Source: Labyrinthula sp. Ha (taxonomy: Eukaryota; Sar; Bigyra; Labyrinthulida; Labyrinthulaceae). From it: a stretch of 64,000 bases of DNA. Below the pieces are notes generated by a model. The model saw only the letters and a list, made by a program, of their open reading frames with translations. It made no database searches and had not been told where the DNA came from. Below are positions 1 to 12,363 of the stretch, piece after piece (within the stretch, counting starts at the first letter, position 1; each line of letters begins with the position of its first letter). The stretch covers positions 186,001 to 250,000 of the forward strand of contig JAALGZ010000019.1 in NCBI GenBank assembly GCA_015227615.1. Reading direction: 5' to 3'. A program made the position numbers and the translations under genes.

Positions 1-3000
1 GAAGCACACTGTGTGGTTCAAAGGTGTCCCAATTCAGTATAACCAATAGGTAACGTTTCAGGTCACTTCGTTATACAAAAGGAAAGATATGTGGCTCACA
101 TATCTTGGAAGTACTCAAGAAACACATGTACCCAGAATATACGTTATTTTCTAGTATATGCACTTTTTTGATTTAGTATTTGCGAGAACATTCTCTTAAG
201 TGATTGTGTAACTCTAAGATTTACACCTTTGTATATGTTGTATTAGCAAATTTAAAACTCGTTAAAATGAATCTAAATCCTTTTTCCTCCCAACAACTTA
301 GTTTGTCCTAAGAGCACCAGACATACGTTCCTCAATAAAAAACAAAATCACTCACGAATAAATTTAGCGATATTGCAGGATATATATTAAAGTCCACTTA
401 AGCTGCTAATATTTAGCTTAAATCCCGTCTAATATTCATTTAAGAATCCATGGTAGCAGTTATGGTATATCTAAGTAATAAGTGTATATTAACATGAGGG
501 AGTTTATCTAATATAAAATATAGAGTTGAAATATACAGCTAAAAATACAGCAAGAAAAAAACCAATAGTAACAAACAATGCAAATTACTTCTTCTTCCTA
601 TTATTACAGAATTAAGTTTTAAAACTTAAATTCTACTTGAGGCATATTAGTAAAATTGAAATATAGTTTCAAATACACCAAGTAAACTTATATCATCCCA
701 TATCTGTTGTAAAAATTAAATCAAACATATCAAACATGGCTGGATCTCCAAGATATATTGTTCTTTTCATTTTCATTACTAAATATTTCTTTCTGAAAAG
801 GTATCAAATTATAGCAGTCAAAAATATTGATAGTTGAAAAATATTCTTGTTATTGGAAAGGTGTAACTTGGTTGAAGAGAAGTATTTGATGGAAGTTCGG
901 TGCTGGAATTAACATATCGTATGAACACTGAAAAAACTATAATAAATCAAGCGGGATGGAAATACATATTTCATCATATCATATTTTCATTGAAAACAAC
1001 ACTTATAACAGTTCTTGTTGTGTAAATATTCTGCTATGGTCAAAGTAAATTATAATTATACGCAAATTCTAGAATGTCCTATGCAGAATGGCACTTAGAT
1101 TAGACTCTCCAGGTACATTGTAGAAGCTTATGCCAAGGAATAAATCGTTTTTATAAAGATAAGTTGGGTTAAGTAACCTAAAGAATAGAGAAATATACAA
1201 AAACTGAAACATTTTAACAAACATTATATGTCCAATACTTGAATAAACGGGGTTTTACTTAATCGGAATCACTTTGGTTTGGATGAAGCGGATTAATATC
1301 ATTACAGAACAAGAATTATTTAGACTGTTGTCCCAAAATTTAAGAACAACTGCTAACCTTCGCTCATACAGAATCAACTAATGATTTATGCTCATGGAGT
1401 TAAGTCTTATTTTTTACGTCTGTAACCATGCTATTGTCTGACTATACAGAGTGAGATGATTACTAAGACTCTTTCTTATAAACATAGAAATATATGATTT
1501 TTGTTCGTTATCGCAGTTGAACTAACTAAATTTAGTAAGAACAAAAAGTGAAAGCAATTCTATAAATTTTAGTTAACCGGATCTATCATACTTCGCAAAG
1601 ATGTGTTAATATGCCCAGTTATTTACCTTTCGTAGTGGAATGGATAGGATTTAACATGACATTGTTCTTTATGTATATACTCTCCTTTCAAGGAAAGAAT
1701 ATCACTTTCAAAATAAAAAAAATAACTAAAGCTTCGAGAGTGATTCTAAGGATTAATAATTTATGTAAGAACTGTTTGTAGAAGCAGTACATGTCTCAGC
1801 CTTGCTGTTTTCATTTTCCTTTAATAGGTTTCTAGCTCTCAGCGTAATCATACGTCACTATTGCTTTTGTCTTATGGAGACAGGAAATCTATCATCATGC
1901 TGAAAATAAATCAATTTTTTTCATGCTTTTACCTCTAAAATTGTTATTCGTTTAGCCCATGACGTCGTTATACGGTTCAAGAAAACAAAGCTGCTTATCT
2001 CTTGTACAGTTATGCCAAACTCCCCATAGGAAAGAATAAACATACATTAACAGGAGTTATTCCTTCTGATGTTCTGGGTAAAAAAATTCTTGTTATCTTT
2101 GAATAGCTTATAATGTGATTCTATGGCGAAGTAACATATATTATCCCATCAATAAGAAACCAGCTACAGTGAGTTAATGATAGTGGGCGCAATTGCACTG
2201 GTCTTTTAAGTTAATACGCCCCGTGTGCTTTATAATATTTTGATACAATGCTACTTCAAAAACCTTACAGATTTGAGTTTGGATAGTTTTCAGAATGTTT
2301 AAAAGCATTCAATGCTACAGAAATCTACCTTCGGAATATATGACTATCTTCAAGGAACTTATACCAGTTACATGAACGGCTACTTGATGTTATGAAATGA
2401 GTTATATTTATTTAATTAAAATTTAATCAGCTAGATATGTAACTATGAAATTCTTAGCATAAATCTTGATAAAAACTTTTAGAAAGAATTATATATATAT
2501 ATACCTGCTACTAAATATAAGAGAACTCCGTGAAAGAGACTGGATATCAGTTTGAAATACGCTCAGCAGCTTAAGCTCTAAGCAAAAAGTCTATCTTCTA
2601 CACATATAGAGAACATCTATGGATACTCAACAACAGAGAAATGGAAGAAAACTCTCCTGTCAAACTTTATTGGCAAGTATTGTACACAGAAATTTAGCAA
2701 TGTGGTACAGCTAACCTAGTGCCAGTGCAAGTATTCCAAAAACAGTTTTCGTTGTGAGTGCTTTACGTGTATATATATATAAACATAAATAAAGCTAAAA
2801 GTGAGAATCGGAGTATTTCAATGTAAAGATGTGGTGGCGAAACATGAAAATATTAAGGAGGACAGAGTGGGTGGGGCGTGAAAACTTTGGGCAATATGAA
2901 ACGCGTAAGAAAGAAGGATTAGGGAGTAACAACACATATATGATAACTTGAGCCTTTTGGAATAAGTAATTAGCTAATTATAAAGAAATAGGGAAACGTA

Positions 3001-3039
3001 TCTCTATTTAAACTACAGTGGTTAATACAGGGTTTCGCA
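1..3039. other. AT-rich region, no gene seen
   Basis: No reading frame of 60 codons or more occurs on either strand, and I recognise no conserved protein, tRNA or rRNA motif. The sequence is AT-rich with scattered short AT runs. With introns near 30 nt, a gene of very short exons could escape this reading, but I see no sign of one. Confidence 0.6.
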
Positions 3040-3175
3040 TAAGGTTTCTTATTGAGATAAACGTTGATTAACGGTAAGAATTTTCTAAACTTTTACGAAC
3101 TTTTGTAACATTAAAGAAAATTATCAAAAAAATTAACTTTAACTATCGTGAATAAAGATACGATAAGAAACCTTA
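3040..3175. repeat. 13-bp perfect inverted repeat, 136 bp across
   Basis: TAAGGTTTCTTAT at 3040-3052 is matched by its exact reverse complement at 3163-3175, just upstream of LINE-A. The arms enclose 110 bp of AT-rich DNA without a coding frame. It could be a small non-autonomous DNA element or part of the LINE 5' flank. No clear target-site duplication is visible. Confidence 0.35.
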
Positions 3176-3332
3176 GTTTTGTCTCCCAACTTTTATTTAA
3201 CGATTAAATCCACAGTATTGCTCATTAAATTCTTTTCGATGACGTGGCATTTTCCCCGATGTAAAACCAAAGGTTAAGTCTTAAGATATAATTTTTTTGG
3301 GAAACGGGAAATTTGGAAACAAAGAAACCGTT

Positions 3333-4334
3333 ATGAGTACCGGCAACACTCAGACAGCCGAAAGACAGTCACCAGTCAATGAAGCGCAAGATTCCAGAAC
3401 AATTTCAATTGTTTCTGTGAATGTTGACCGTCTCACCTCCTACAAGCTCAGGTCTATCGAGGAATATGCCCTAACTGTCGATACAAATGTCCTTGCAATA
3501 TAGGAAGTTGGTACTAAAGGAGCGGAATACCTCGAGAGAGAAAGCTTCTCTAAACTAAACTGGTTTACAACAGATATCTATAAGAAAAAAGACACAGAAA
3601 AAAGGAAGATCAATATTTTAGCAACATATTTCAGCAGTAATATGGACAAAGAAGCAGAAAAAGTATTTGTTGAGGATAGAAATTTAAGTGTTAAAACTAA
3701 AATTAACTCTAAAAGCTATTATATCATCAATATCTATGCACCACACAGAGAAAAAACAGTGAAAGAATACAGCCAGTTTCTAACAAGACTCCAGAAAGCG
3801 ATCTCACTGAAAAGGAAAAAAGACCTCATGATAATCTTAGGTGACTGGAACGCACAAATACTACACAACGAAGTGGTCAGCAACGGAAAAAATGGATACA
3901 CGGCAAGAACGAACAGGAACGGCAAAATACTTCAGGACTTTCTGAACAAGTACAATCTGGCCATCGTCAACTCATACTTCGCTACTGGTGCAAAGAATAC
4001 AAATAGTCATGTAACATACTATTCAAAGCATAAGAATAATCAGAAACGCTCAGAAATAGAATTTATCATAGCATGTAAAAGCAACAATTCATTATTCCAA
4101 AAAATTCGGATAAAAAGAAAACTAGGAGAGAAGATCCACAATGGAACAAAGTTTGATCATCAACCAGTTGAAGCACTAGTCTCACAAAAGTTCAGGAAAT
4201 ACTCCAACCAAAACCCAAGGATGCATCGAAACTACAAAGAGTTCTTCAGAATAGACGCAAATCGATGGAAACTAAACGAAAAAAACATGACAAGGTTTCG
4301 AAGAAGAAATAGCCAAGCTCTCACCACCCAATAA
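3333..4334 (+). pseudogene. LINE-A endonuclease domain (broken)
   Basis: Encodes the exonuclease-endonuclease-phosphatase fold domain that nicks target DNA for target-primed reverse transcription. The frame opens with ATG at 3333; the family-typical first strand ISIVSVNVDRL is followed by an in-frame TAG at 3501-3503, where LINE-B reads LQE, so a CAG-to-TAG change is likely. The same frame resumes with INIYAPHREK and the metal-binding motif ILGDWNAQI, then NGK and the late motif FDHQPVEAL, close to the LINE-B motif KFDHVAIMV. It ends at a TAA at 4332-4334, after which coding continues in another frame. Identity as an APE-type endonuclease is secure from motif order; activity is not expected. 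Confidence 0.8.
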
Positions 4335-4381
4335 CTCTGGAAAACAACCAAAACTAAACTTCCAAACGTTCAAGTCAACAG

Positions 4382-4883
4382 TAAAACAAGCCATTGAAAA
4401 CTGTATCCCACTGGTGGCACATGAGCGACTCTACAGAACATCTTCAGATAGAACAGAGACTTTATTTGAAATAAGAAGAAGGCTATGGAAATCTCTAGCT
4501 GAAAACGAATCTAAAATACTAAGAAAGATGATAAGAAAAAGTACCTTGAATGACTACAAAGCCTGGTTGGACCTTCAAGTAAGAAGAATAGATACAGCTG
4601 TGGCAAAGAATGATATCCATGAAGCTTTCAAACAAGCGGAAAGGATAGTAGGGAAAAAGCGGAAACCTCAACGCACCATTACCATGGAAGATGGAAAATA
4701 CCTAAACGATAAAAACGAGTAAAAGTATTCCAAGAATATCTTGAGCTCACACAAAGAAGCAGAGAAGAAAACGCCATAGACACTGAACTAAATATCCCTG
4801 AAGCCAAAGCTGAAGATACCAATATATCTCCCCCGATGTTAGAAGAACTTGAAGAGACGGTGAAAACACTAAAAAAACTATAA
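4382..4883 (+). pseudogene. LINE-A linker between endonuclease and RT (broken)
   Basis: A basic, helix-rich linker that in a working element would join endonuclease and reverse transcriptase in one polypeptide. The frame containing 4414-4722 (for example RRRLWKSLAENESK) ends at TAA 4720-4722. Coding-like sequence then continues one base back as VKVFQEYLELTQRSREEN, up to a TAA at 4881-4883, just before the RT frame begins with KVHGPDGITNEILK. The A-rich runs at both places suggest small indels. The corresponding LINE-B stretch has the same character at 28.8-29.16 kb. Confidence 0.65.
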
Positions 4884-6582
4884 AGTGCATGGACCTGATG
4901 GAATCACAAACGAAATCCTAAAGAATAACAAAATAGCATTGAAATACTTGCAGCAACTTGCAGAAGAACTATTTTTAGATCCAAGTGGCCTGCACAAAGA
5001 TGAGCTTATATCTCTCTCTACTGGGAACATCATCTTCCTATACAAAAAAGGAAACCATCAACTTCCTTCCAACTATAGGCCAATATCCTTGCTTAACACT
5101 TCTTACAAACTAATCACTAAAATAATAAACAATAGACTAAAGAATACCCTGGAAAGAACAGTAGGAAACTACCAGTCTGGATTTAGAGAGAATACGGGAA
5201 CTAGACAAAAAATTCAACTCCTCTTGAACCGCTGTAAACTCAGCCAAATGGAGAACTCGAAGATACTATGTCTCTTTATAGATTTCAAAAAAGCTTTCGA
5301 CTCTTGTAAATATCCTTTCCTTGAGCTTAGCTTAAAAGAGAGAAAAGTTCCTGCTAACTTTATCAATATAATCCTTTACCTATATAAATATGCTGCAGTC
5401 CAAGTAAAGATAGGAAAACATATAAGCGACAGAGTAGAAATAAACAAAGGTGTGTTACAAGGTGATTCACTCAGCCCCGCGTTATTTGTACTTGCGCTAG
5501 ACTCTTTGCTTCGACGGATAATAAAGAAAATAAACTTGAACTTTCCAGAAGCAGAATTCTCTTTTCAAAACATTTTTGGATTTGCTGACGACCTTTGTAT
5601 CATGAGTAAAGATAGAAACATCTTGAAACACTTTGTTCAATATACAGAAGAGCTCTCACAATTGTCTGGCCTAAAGATAAATACACAGAAAACTCAACTC
5701 ATGGGAATAGTCGGGAGAAGGAAGCTCAAAGATAAGCTTTCAGACACTGCAATACAACAACTGGTCAATAAACACACCTGCACATCTTGTTCCAGAAACT
5801 TCTCGTCAAAAGATGCCCTTGTAGGACATAAAGCACAGTGTCTTGGACCGGGGACCGCGTTAGTTCGAAGTAGAAAGGGCACTACAGCAGTTGCTGCAGC
5901 TGAACTAAACTTCCTCTACAACAATATCCCAATAGAAGAAAACCTGGAAACCGACCTTGGAACCATCAAAGGAGTAAAAACCTTTAGATACCTTGGAGTG
6001 GATATAACAGCAACAGCTGAAACCCACGTTAACCCATCCGCTAGAATACGCGCTGCACAAGAAACTCTTCGTAAACTGCAACCGATACTGAGGAGTAATA
6101 TGCTGACTGCCAGAAGGAAAAAGAACATAGTGAAAGCACTTGTGGTCTCAAAAATCCAATATGGCAGCGAGTTCTGGAACTTGGAAAACAAAGATACATC
6201 CAAAGCCATGGACAAACTATCTAGAGACATAAAACGCACCCTCCTCCAACCTAATCCAACATAACCACTTGAACACACGAAGAAAGCTAACACCCTCAAA
6301 GCTGGCGATATAAACATCCTAAAAATATTAAAGGAAAAACAAAAAAGCTGGCTGGAAACATGCACAACGACAGAAATGGATATGGAACTGGCAGAATCCT
6401 CAAGGAAACTTGAAGCATATCTTTTTCCACAAACTGCTACTCCAACTGAAGACTTGAACATACCACTGGAGCATATAAGAGAAGAACTAGAACACCATGA
6501 ACCACGCCCTCCCCTTCACCCGCCACCACCCGGGGAGAACATGCTAACCCCACCACAAACGACACCACAAACAACACCTTAG
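4882..6582 (+). pseudogene. LINE-A reverse transcriptase with C-terminal zinc finger (nearly intact)
   Basis: Open for more than 450 codons to a TAA at 6262-6264, then open again in the same frame to 6582. RT blocks appear in order: GPDGITNEILKN, SNYRPISLLNTSYKLITKII, NYQSGFRENTGT, ILCLFIDFKKAFDS (catalytic Asp), GVLQGDSLSPALF and FGFADDLCIMSK (catalytic FADD), then LSGLKINTQKT and the thumb. About 290 residues in follows a finger of the form CTSC, then HKAQC (C-X2-C with H and C ligands). The tail is proline-rich. The finger inside the RT reading frame, after the thumb, is shared with LINE-B and is a lineage character. With one stop in this part, it is far better kept than the endonuclease end. 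Confidence 0.85.
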
Positions 6583-7141
6583 CTTATCACTCGATAAAAT
6601 TCCCATGTGCATTTAAGGTAACTTCGACCCTCGGTTGCTTCTTGGATGGATAGCTGGAGCATGCTTATCTGGATCTCTTCATAAACCACGATTATCTTGT
6701 AAAACAGAACGATGAGCGACAGTAGAAGTAAAAAACTGGTGCAGGACATCTCGATATGATCAATAAAGGAACTTGAAACAATTTATTTGATATCAGGAAC
6801 ACTGGATATGACGCACGACAATATCTCAATCTCTTTCATGATTTCTTGCGTGATTTGTTAATTTCGATTTGGATTATTCACAAATTTTGGGAAATCGCTA
6901 TTTTGGGAAACCAATATTTGGAGAGATCATATGCGATAAATGAGTACAACGGGAAAACTATCGAGATCGCACCAACAGCTTCCCGAGATCCCGATATCCA
7001 GTTTAGTTTAGTAACAGTAGGAGCACGAGACGGGAAGCTTCCCTAGTGAGCGGCAGACCGGTATCGGAACCTAAGATAAAGGAATAGACGGATTTGCAGA
7101 TGTAGTACTTTACCCCCTACTTAACTATTAACTATTAACTA
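6583..7141 (+). repeat. LINE-A 3' UTR with conserved double motif and TTAACTA tail
   Basis: Holds ATTTTGGGAAATC and ATTTTGGGAAACCAA separated by GCT (6884-6914). LINE-B has the same 31-nt block with AAC as spacer (31673-31703), 28 of 31 bases identical. That is remarkable because the rest of the two 3' UTRs hardly aligns. The element ends in three direct TTAACTA units (7121-7141), comparable to the (TAAC)7 tail of LINE-B. Such short-repeat tails rather than poly(A) are known for several LINE clades. The conserved block is a plausible site of recognition by the element's own RT. Confidence 0.65.
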
Positions 7142-7716
7142 AGATATAAAAGATTAGGTAAAAGGTTGCCAAAAGAATATAAAATATAATTCAAAGATTC
7201 AAATACTTTCAACTTATTCTTTATATAGCACTTTTAGGTGTTAAAGCTAAGAGACATGTGTGTGCGAACTATTGTTCTCTCAAATCTATAGCTGGAATCA
7301 ACAGGATAAGAAAATAAGCAAGCAAGTTGAAAAAAGTCAGCAGTTTGCACGAATAATTCTCTCTTATCGCTTATAAAAAACATCTCAGAGTATTTTGTGC
7401 TATTGATTAGCTGTTTCCACTAAGAAATACTTGAGGAATATAACTTTATTATTCATCGTTTAGGTTTCAAATAGGAATTATTCAATATTGTATTGTTTCT
7501 AAGTCTAAATATGAGTTTTCTCTGCTAATGTGCAAGTAGATCACGGGATTATTTTTGTTTAATCTTAACTTATTAAATACAAATTAAAATCCTTGACAAG
7601 AAAAAGAAGCTCATGATTCACTCAAAAAGCTTCTCAAAACAAAGAATAAGAACTCTGAATGAACAATAACTGTTATGGCATATTACATATAAAGCGTATT
7701 TACATACTAAGAATAT
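7142..7716. other. Intergenic, nothing recognised
   Basis: AT-rich DNA between the LINE-A tail and the 3' end of the minus-strand gene that follows. No frame, repeat or RNA gene is seen. Confidence 0.6.
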
Positions 7717-8490
7717 TTACATATCAAATATTCCTACCTTTGCAGCTCGTCTCCTAAGTTTTAACATTCTGACTTTTATTTCATCATCAACCCTATCTCG
7801 AAACACCTTCCTAATCCTCTCAAAAGAGTATAAATTTCTCAAACAAGCAAGAAGCACCCGATCTTCTTTTTCTCTCCACTCTTTTCTCATTAAATATGTT
7901 TTTCTCAACATTGGCCTATATTCAACACCACCGCGAGCTACGAATTTCTTTAGAAATCTAACTCTTTCTTGAACAAATTTATCATCATATCCTTCCATAT
8001 TAACAACTTCACATCGTAATCTCAGCTTTTTCAATATTAATTTATCCACTTCTCTTAGAGACATTTTCTTTGTTTGAAATATTTGACTTTCACTTCCACC
8101 ATTTCGTTCAAGAAATCTTCTTTTTATTGTCTTATACTGAGATTCTATTCTTTCTCTTTTTCCTTGCATCGTATTCGAAACTTCTCGAGGAAAAAATCCT
8201 TTCTCAGCCAAGTACTCCATAATTATTATATTTGGTGATACAACTACATTTGATTTTTTGATCCATTTCCTCTTTTTTCCTTTCGATTTCCGTTTTCGTT
8301 CTTCGTTGGCGATTACCGTTGATCTCTTCTTCTTCTGGGATGTGATTTCTGGCAAAATATAATCTCTGAGTACTTTAATATCTTCTTCATATATTTTCTC
8401 TTTGGTTTCCCTTTGGTTTCTGTTCTTCAGCAGGCTTTCGTATTCTTCGTAGAGTTGTTTGAAGCTCTCATAGTTTAAGGTCTGGGCCAT
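7717..8490 (-). CDS. Basic, possibly nuclear protein of unknown function (257 aa)
   Basis: I do not recognise the family. The frame is open from 8514, but the first codon there is TTG; the first ATG is at 8490 (MAQTLNYESF), chosen as start. The protein is highly charged. It has an N-terminal helical stretch (LYEEYESLLKNRNQRETKEK), then lysine/arginine clusters such as RKRKSKGKKRKW near residue 65-76 that resemble nuclear-localisation signals, and more basic helices. The last ~60 residues (EWREKEDRVLLACLRNLYSF, then RIRKVFRDRVDDEIKVRMLKLRR) have the W and E/D-x-x-LL spacing of a divergent Myb/SANT domain, which would fit a DNA- or chromatin-binding role; that is inference from pattern only. 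Stop TAA. The gene stands alone, with LINE-A downstream and a 3.9-kb gene-free stretch upstream. Confidence 0.75.
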   Translation of the reverse strand: MAQTLNYESFKQLYEEYESLLKNRNQRETKEKIYEEDIKVLRDYILPEITSQKKKRSTVIANEERKRKSKGKKRKWIKKSNVVVSPNIIIMEYLAEKGFFPREVSNTMQGKRERIESQYKTIKRRFLERNGGSESQIFQTKKMSLREVDKLILKKLRLRCEVVNMEGYDDKFVQERVRFLKKFVARGGVEYRPMLRKTYLMRKEWREKEDRVLLACLRNLYSFERIRKVFRDRVDDEIKVRMLKLRRRAAKVGIFDM

Positions 8491-11400
8491 TATGTGCGCA
8501 GAAAAAAAACTCAAGATACAACTTTGTATAAATATTTATGATATAAATTTCTGATTTTTTACACAGATTAGTATACACTGTATAATCTGACTTTAATTTT
8601 CCACTGTTTTTTTTTCTTCAATTTGAATTTTTGGTTATTCTAGCAGATACACAGTAATCCCATATTGAAATGTCTTGATCATGTGTTCTCGGAAAGTTGC
8701 TTCACACTTGAATGAGAGGCAATTCAAGCACTATTTTCATATGTGAGACCTAATATGAGTGGTAGAACTAAGTATTTTAGTAGTTCTAGTACCTACAATT
8801 GTTCTGGGAGATTATGTAACAGTTAATTTTGCTATCCTGCAATTAAATTCTTGAAATACTACAAGTTTAGAAATATCTTCAGGAAAATACCAATCTGTTT
8901 GATACCTAAACACAAAAACAGTACAATAAGTATTTTGAAAAGGAAAAAAACCATTAAATGTATTGTAAAGAAATGTAAAAGTTAGAGACACTTGTGCTTC
9001 GTGTTAGTATTCATCAGTTAGCAGACTAGAAGAGAAAAATAAACTTAATTACAACCTAAGGAAGTTAAGTAAAGCAAAGCAACACAATCTAAAGCATAAA
9101 AAAGTTATGGAATTTGCAATTAAGCTTAATTTAGTTTTTTATTCCATTTGTGTCACATGAAATCTTAGTAAAATGTAGTTACCCTGGTCTTCATCAGCTA
9201 GTCAGCAGCTGACAAACACTGTGTACGGAGAAAACATTCATTGAACATCAAAGTGCCTAAGAAATCGATTAAAAACTAATAAGGAGTTACCCATTAAGTT
9301 CTTGTATTTTTTTGCTATTTTGTATTATAGTAACTAAGCTCAACCATTATGATTCCCAGTTCAGTACATGTGAGAAAAACATATGCCTCGCTGGACTGAT
9401 AGTTCAGCGTCATGCCCAAGGCGTTTCACTCGCAATTTAAAACGGGAGAAAATGTTATCAATTTTATTAATTAAAATGTTGAACCTTTTCGTAGAGCTTA
9501 GAAATAATACATCAAGCTTGAATTTAATGTATTTTTGTGTATTGTTTTTCTCCTCTATACGACGAAACCATTGCTTCGGAGAAGTATCAAAGATGGCGTT
9601 AACACGAATAATAAATAGGGTGTTGAAATTGAAAATAATATTTAGTACAAAGCTTGCTTATTTACAAAAATGCTGCTTCTGGGTTTCCGTACTGCTGAAG
9701 ACTTCATACCTAGTGGCAAGAGTTTATTTTTCAAAATATCTAGGAGCTGAACGTAGGTATGTATTCTGATTACAAGTATCAATAATAATTGAATTTTTCT
9801 TGAATTCCAAATATCGGATAAAATTGGGGATATTTCTTCTTGCTAAATACTTTTCATTTAGTTTTCACTATCAGTTAATAATCAACTAGAATAGTATCGG
9901 GGTTGTTAGACATAGTTCACATGAAAATTTAGCTAAGAAGTGTATTAATCAAATATGAATATACCAAAAATATTTCCTATATCTATAGGAGCTTTCATAA
10001 TATACCTGTACCAATGGGAAATTTTAGGATTGTGCAGGATAAAAGTAAATATTAGAAGATAAATCACTTAGTAGGTTTGAGTATTTACATTCAATACTAT
10101 TCTTTTCCCACAAATCTTACAAGAAAGTCAATAATACCACCAAGAAGAATAAGCTTAACATAAAAATACTTTAAGGATGAAATCTTACAAATTTAAGGGG
10201 GTTATCTGCACTAATTCTCCCGGAAAATATATTCGGATGGAGTTCAGGCTATTTCATGAATAGATAAATTTTTCGATATTGAGGAAAGGCCCGCTCTGTC
10301 TAAGTAAGTTCTAGGAGACAAGTTATGAAGACATACACATTGATCATATCCACTCTAGCTCTTGATAGGGAAAATTTGACAAGAATTAGACTTCTTAATT
10401 GTTGTAATTAAATTTGAGGGGCTATAATAAAAAATTATGTTTTAACTGGTTGTTCTACATGTAGTTCGATTCATCGACTAACTTTTATTAGTGAGAGTGG
10501 TTCCTCTCCATTTAGACTGGTTTAGTTAATATTAGAAAAACGCGATCCATGAATTTAGGGAACCAATCTTGCATTTTTGGTTACTTAGTTTGAAATATAT
10601 ATATATATATTGAAGCACACACTTCCTATAGTACATTTCATCAACATTAATTGACAGCGACTAGTTTTGTTAGTGCTTTAGTTTTTCACTTTGTTCTTCA
10701 GAATTAACCATTTCCTATAGTTTTAATTATAAATTTCTTAATCAAAAAAACTGTACATAATCCTTTTATTCTAATTAAGATACTGGTTTATAAGCATTAA
10801 AGTTTTTATATTGTTTTCATCTTGAATATAGTTTATAAAGAATGTTATTAGAACTAAGATTAGCTGGCTCCAGTTGATACCAATAAGGAAGAGTAATAAA
10901 TAGTTGGATATAGAAGATGTTGCCATCCTCCCACCTAAAATAGACCAAATAGAGTTGAAACAAGTGAGTATCAAAGACTCCTAGTTTGATCAAGTCACTT
11001 GTCTTCGAAATTAAAATGGATTATAATAAAATTCAGTCATAATTCTAAACATTTAACATCAGTGCCCCATCCTTTGTAAGTCTATTAATGAATAAAATGT
11101 TACAAAGTACAATAATTCTAAATATCTAATAAAAAAATAAGAGTCTTCATCCATAATTTGGTTGTCTTCTGTAAGATATTTTTTCGCTTGTGATTAACCT
11201 AAAATTAGGAGCCGTTTCTTGTTTTTTAACTAGGGTAAATTTATACTTGAGTTTTCAATATTTCTATTCAGATATTTGCTCAATATAATAAAATTTTGGA
11301 AATATATAAAGTAATATTATACTTGCCTTGTAGTATAGGGTAAAATATTAGTTCAGTTTGTTTTTTTTACGTATCTATAACAAAATTGACAAAATTCTCA

Positions 11401-12363
11401 GGGACAAGGTTCTATGCAGTAGTGCTTCTTGTTTTGCCATTTGAAGATGGATTTAATAGTGAAAAGATACCAAATATTAGAAAATTTATGTCATAGAAGA
11501 AATTTGTATCTATTCATGAATATTTTATTGTTACTACTAATAAAATCCGTTTAATGCCATTGTGCAAGATTAGTTATCATTCTTAGATCATGTTATCAGG
11601 TAAAAATTTCCCCTAAAACTAATTTTCTATTCTAAATTAAGCTATTTAATAAAGTTTGAATATAATTATTTCATTTCGATGTGCATACTAAGGAATTTTA
11701 AATATTTTTGTTTCCGTTCCGACCACCTATGCATTCTTGGTGTCTAGGCAAAGGGAACATCTCAGAGCGAGAGCATTTAATAGATTTATTACATTTTCGA
11801 GTCCATCGAATTCGCCAAAATTGAGATCATAGATAAAATAATATGGCAAGTTATTATAAATTTAAATTAAAACATTATATAATTTCCCTTCATTTCAGAA
11901 TAGACTTCTCTGATGTCCCGCCATTTAGTTCTGGTTCCAGTTTTCCCGAGGATGTACTAACTTCTCTTGGCAAATATTTTTGCAGAGCTCTCGCATAATA
12001 TTAAGGCTCATTTTTTATAATTTTTTATTTATTTTCTAGCCTATATTAGTTATAATAAATCATTCTCACTGTCAATTCGAAAACTATTTCTGATTAGTTT
12101 AGAATATGATTCAAAACCACTTCAAAGAGATATTTTACATATATAAAAATAGTATTAATCTAGAAAATTAAGATTCTTAATAATTTATTCTTGTTTTATT
12201 TTTCAAGTATTACATTTTTATGTTTAAGTGCACTAAAGAATTCAATACTTTATATTCAACTCTTTAGGAAGCAGAACTATCTGGTTCCTGATAACCATAT
12301 GACATTACCACAGCTTCACGGTAAACATTGAAGAATTTTTCTTTAAGAGAACCACACAGAGGA
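8491..12363. other. Gene-poor region
   Basis: About 3.9 kb upstream of both flanking genes, so it should contain both promoters. The only long frame (9383-9769, +, 128 codons) has no recognisable domain and is expected by chance at this composition. An (AT)8 run lies at 10595-10610. No RNA gene recognised. Confidence 0.55.

Larger units (their letters stand above)
3293..7141 (+). mobile_element. LINE-A: decayed non-LTR retrotransposon (endonuclease + RT)
   Basis: This is a nearly full-length LINE reading left to right. In order it has an apurinic-type endonuclease (3333-4334), a linker (4414 to about 4880), a reverse transcriptase with C-terminal zinc finger (4882-6582), a 3' untranslated region of about 540 bp, and a short tail of three TTAACTA units. 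Near its start (about 3293-3320) and again in the 3' UTR (6884-6914) it carries TTTTGGGAAA-type motifs. It shares gene order, finger, proline-rich C-terminus and the 3' motif with LINE-B at 27.8-31.9 kb, but the proteins differ widely, so they are separate subfamilies of one lineage. The copy is dead: at least two in-frame stops and three frame changes interrupt it. The exact 5' end is uncertain and the LINE clade is unresolved. Confidence 0.85.

Noticed and set aside
9383-9769. 128-codon plus-strand frame with ATG
   Set aside because: At about two-thirds AT a frame of this length is expected roughly once in 64 kb by chance; composition is random-like and no motif is seen.
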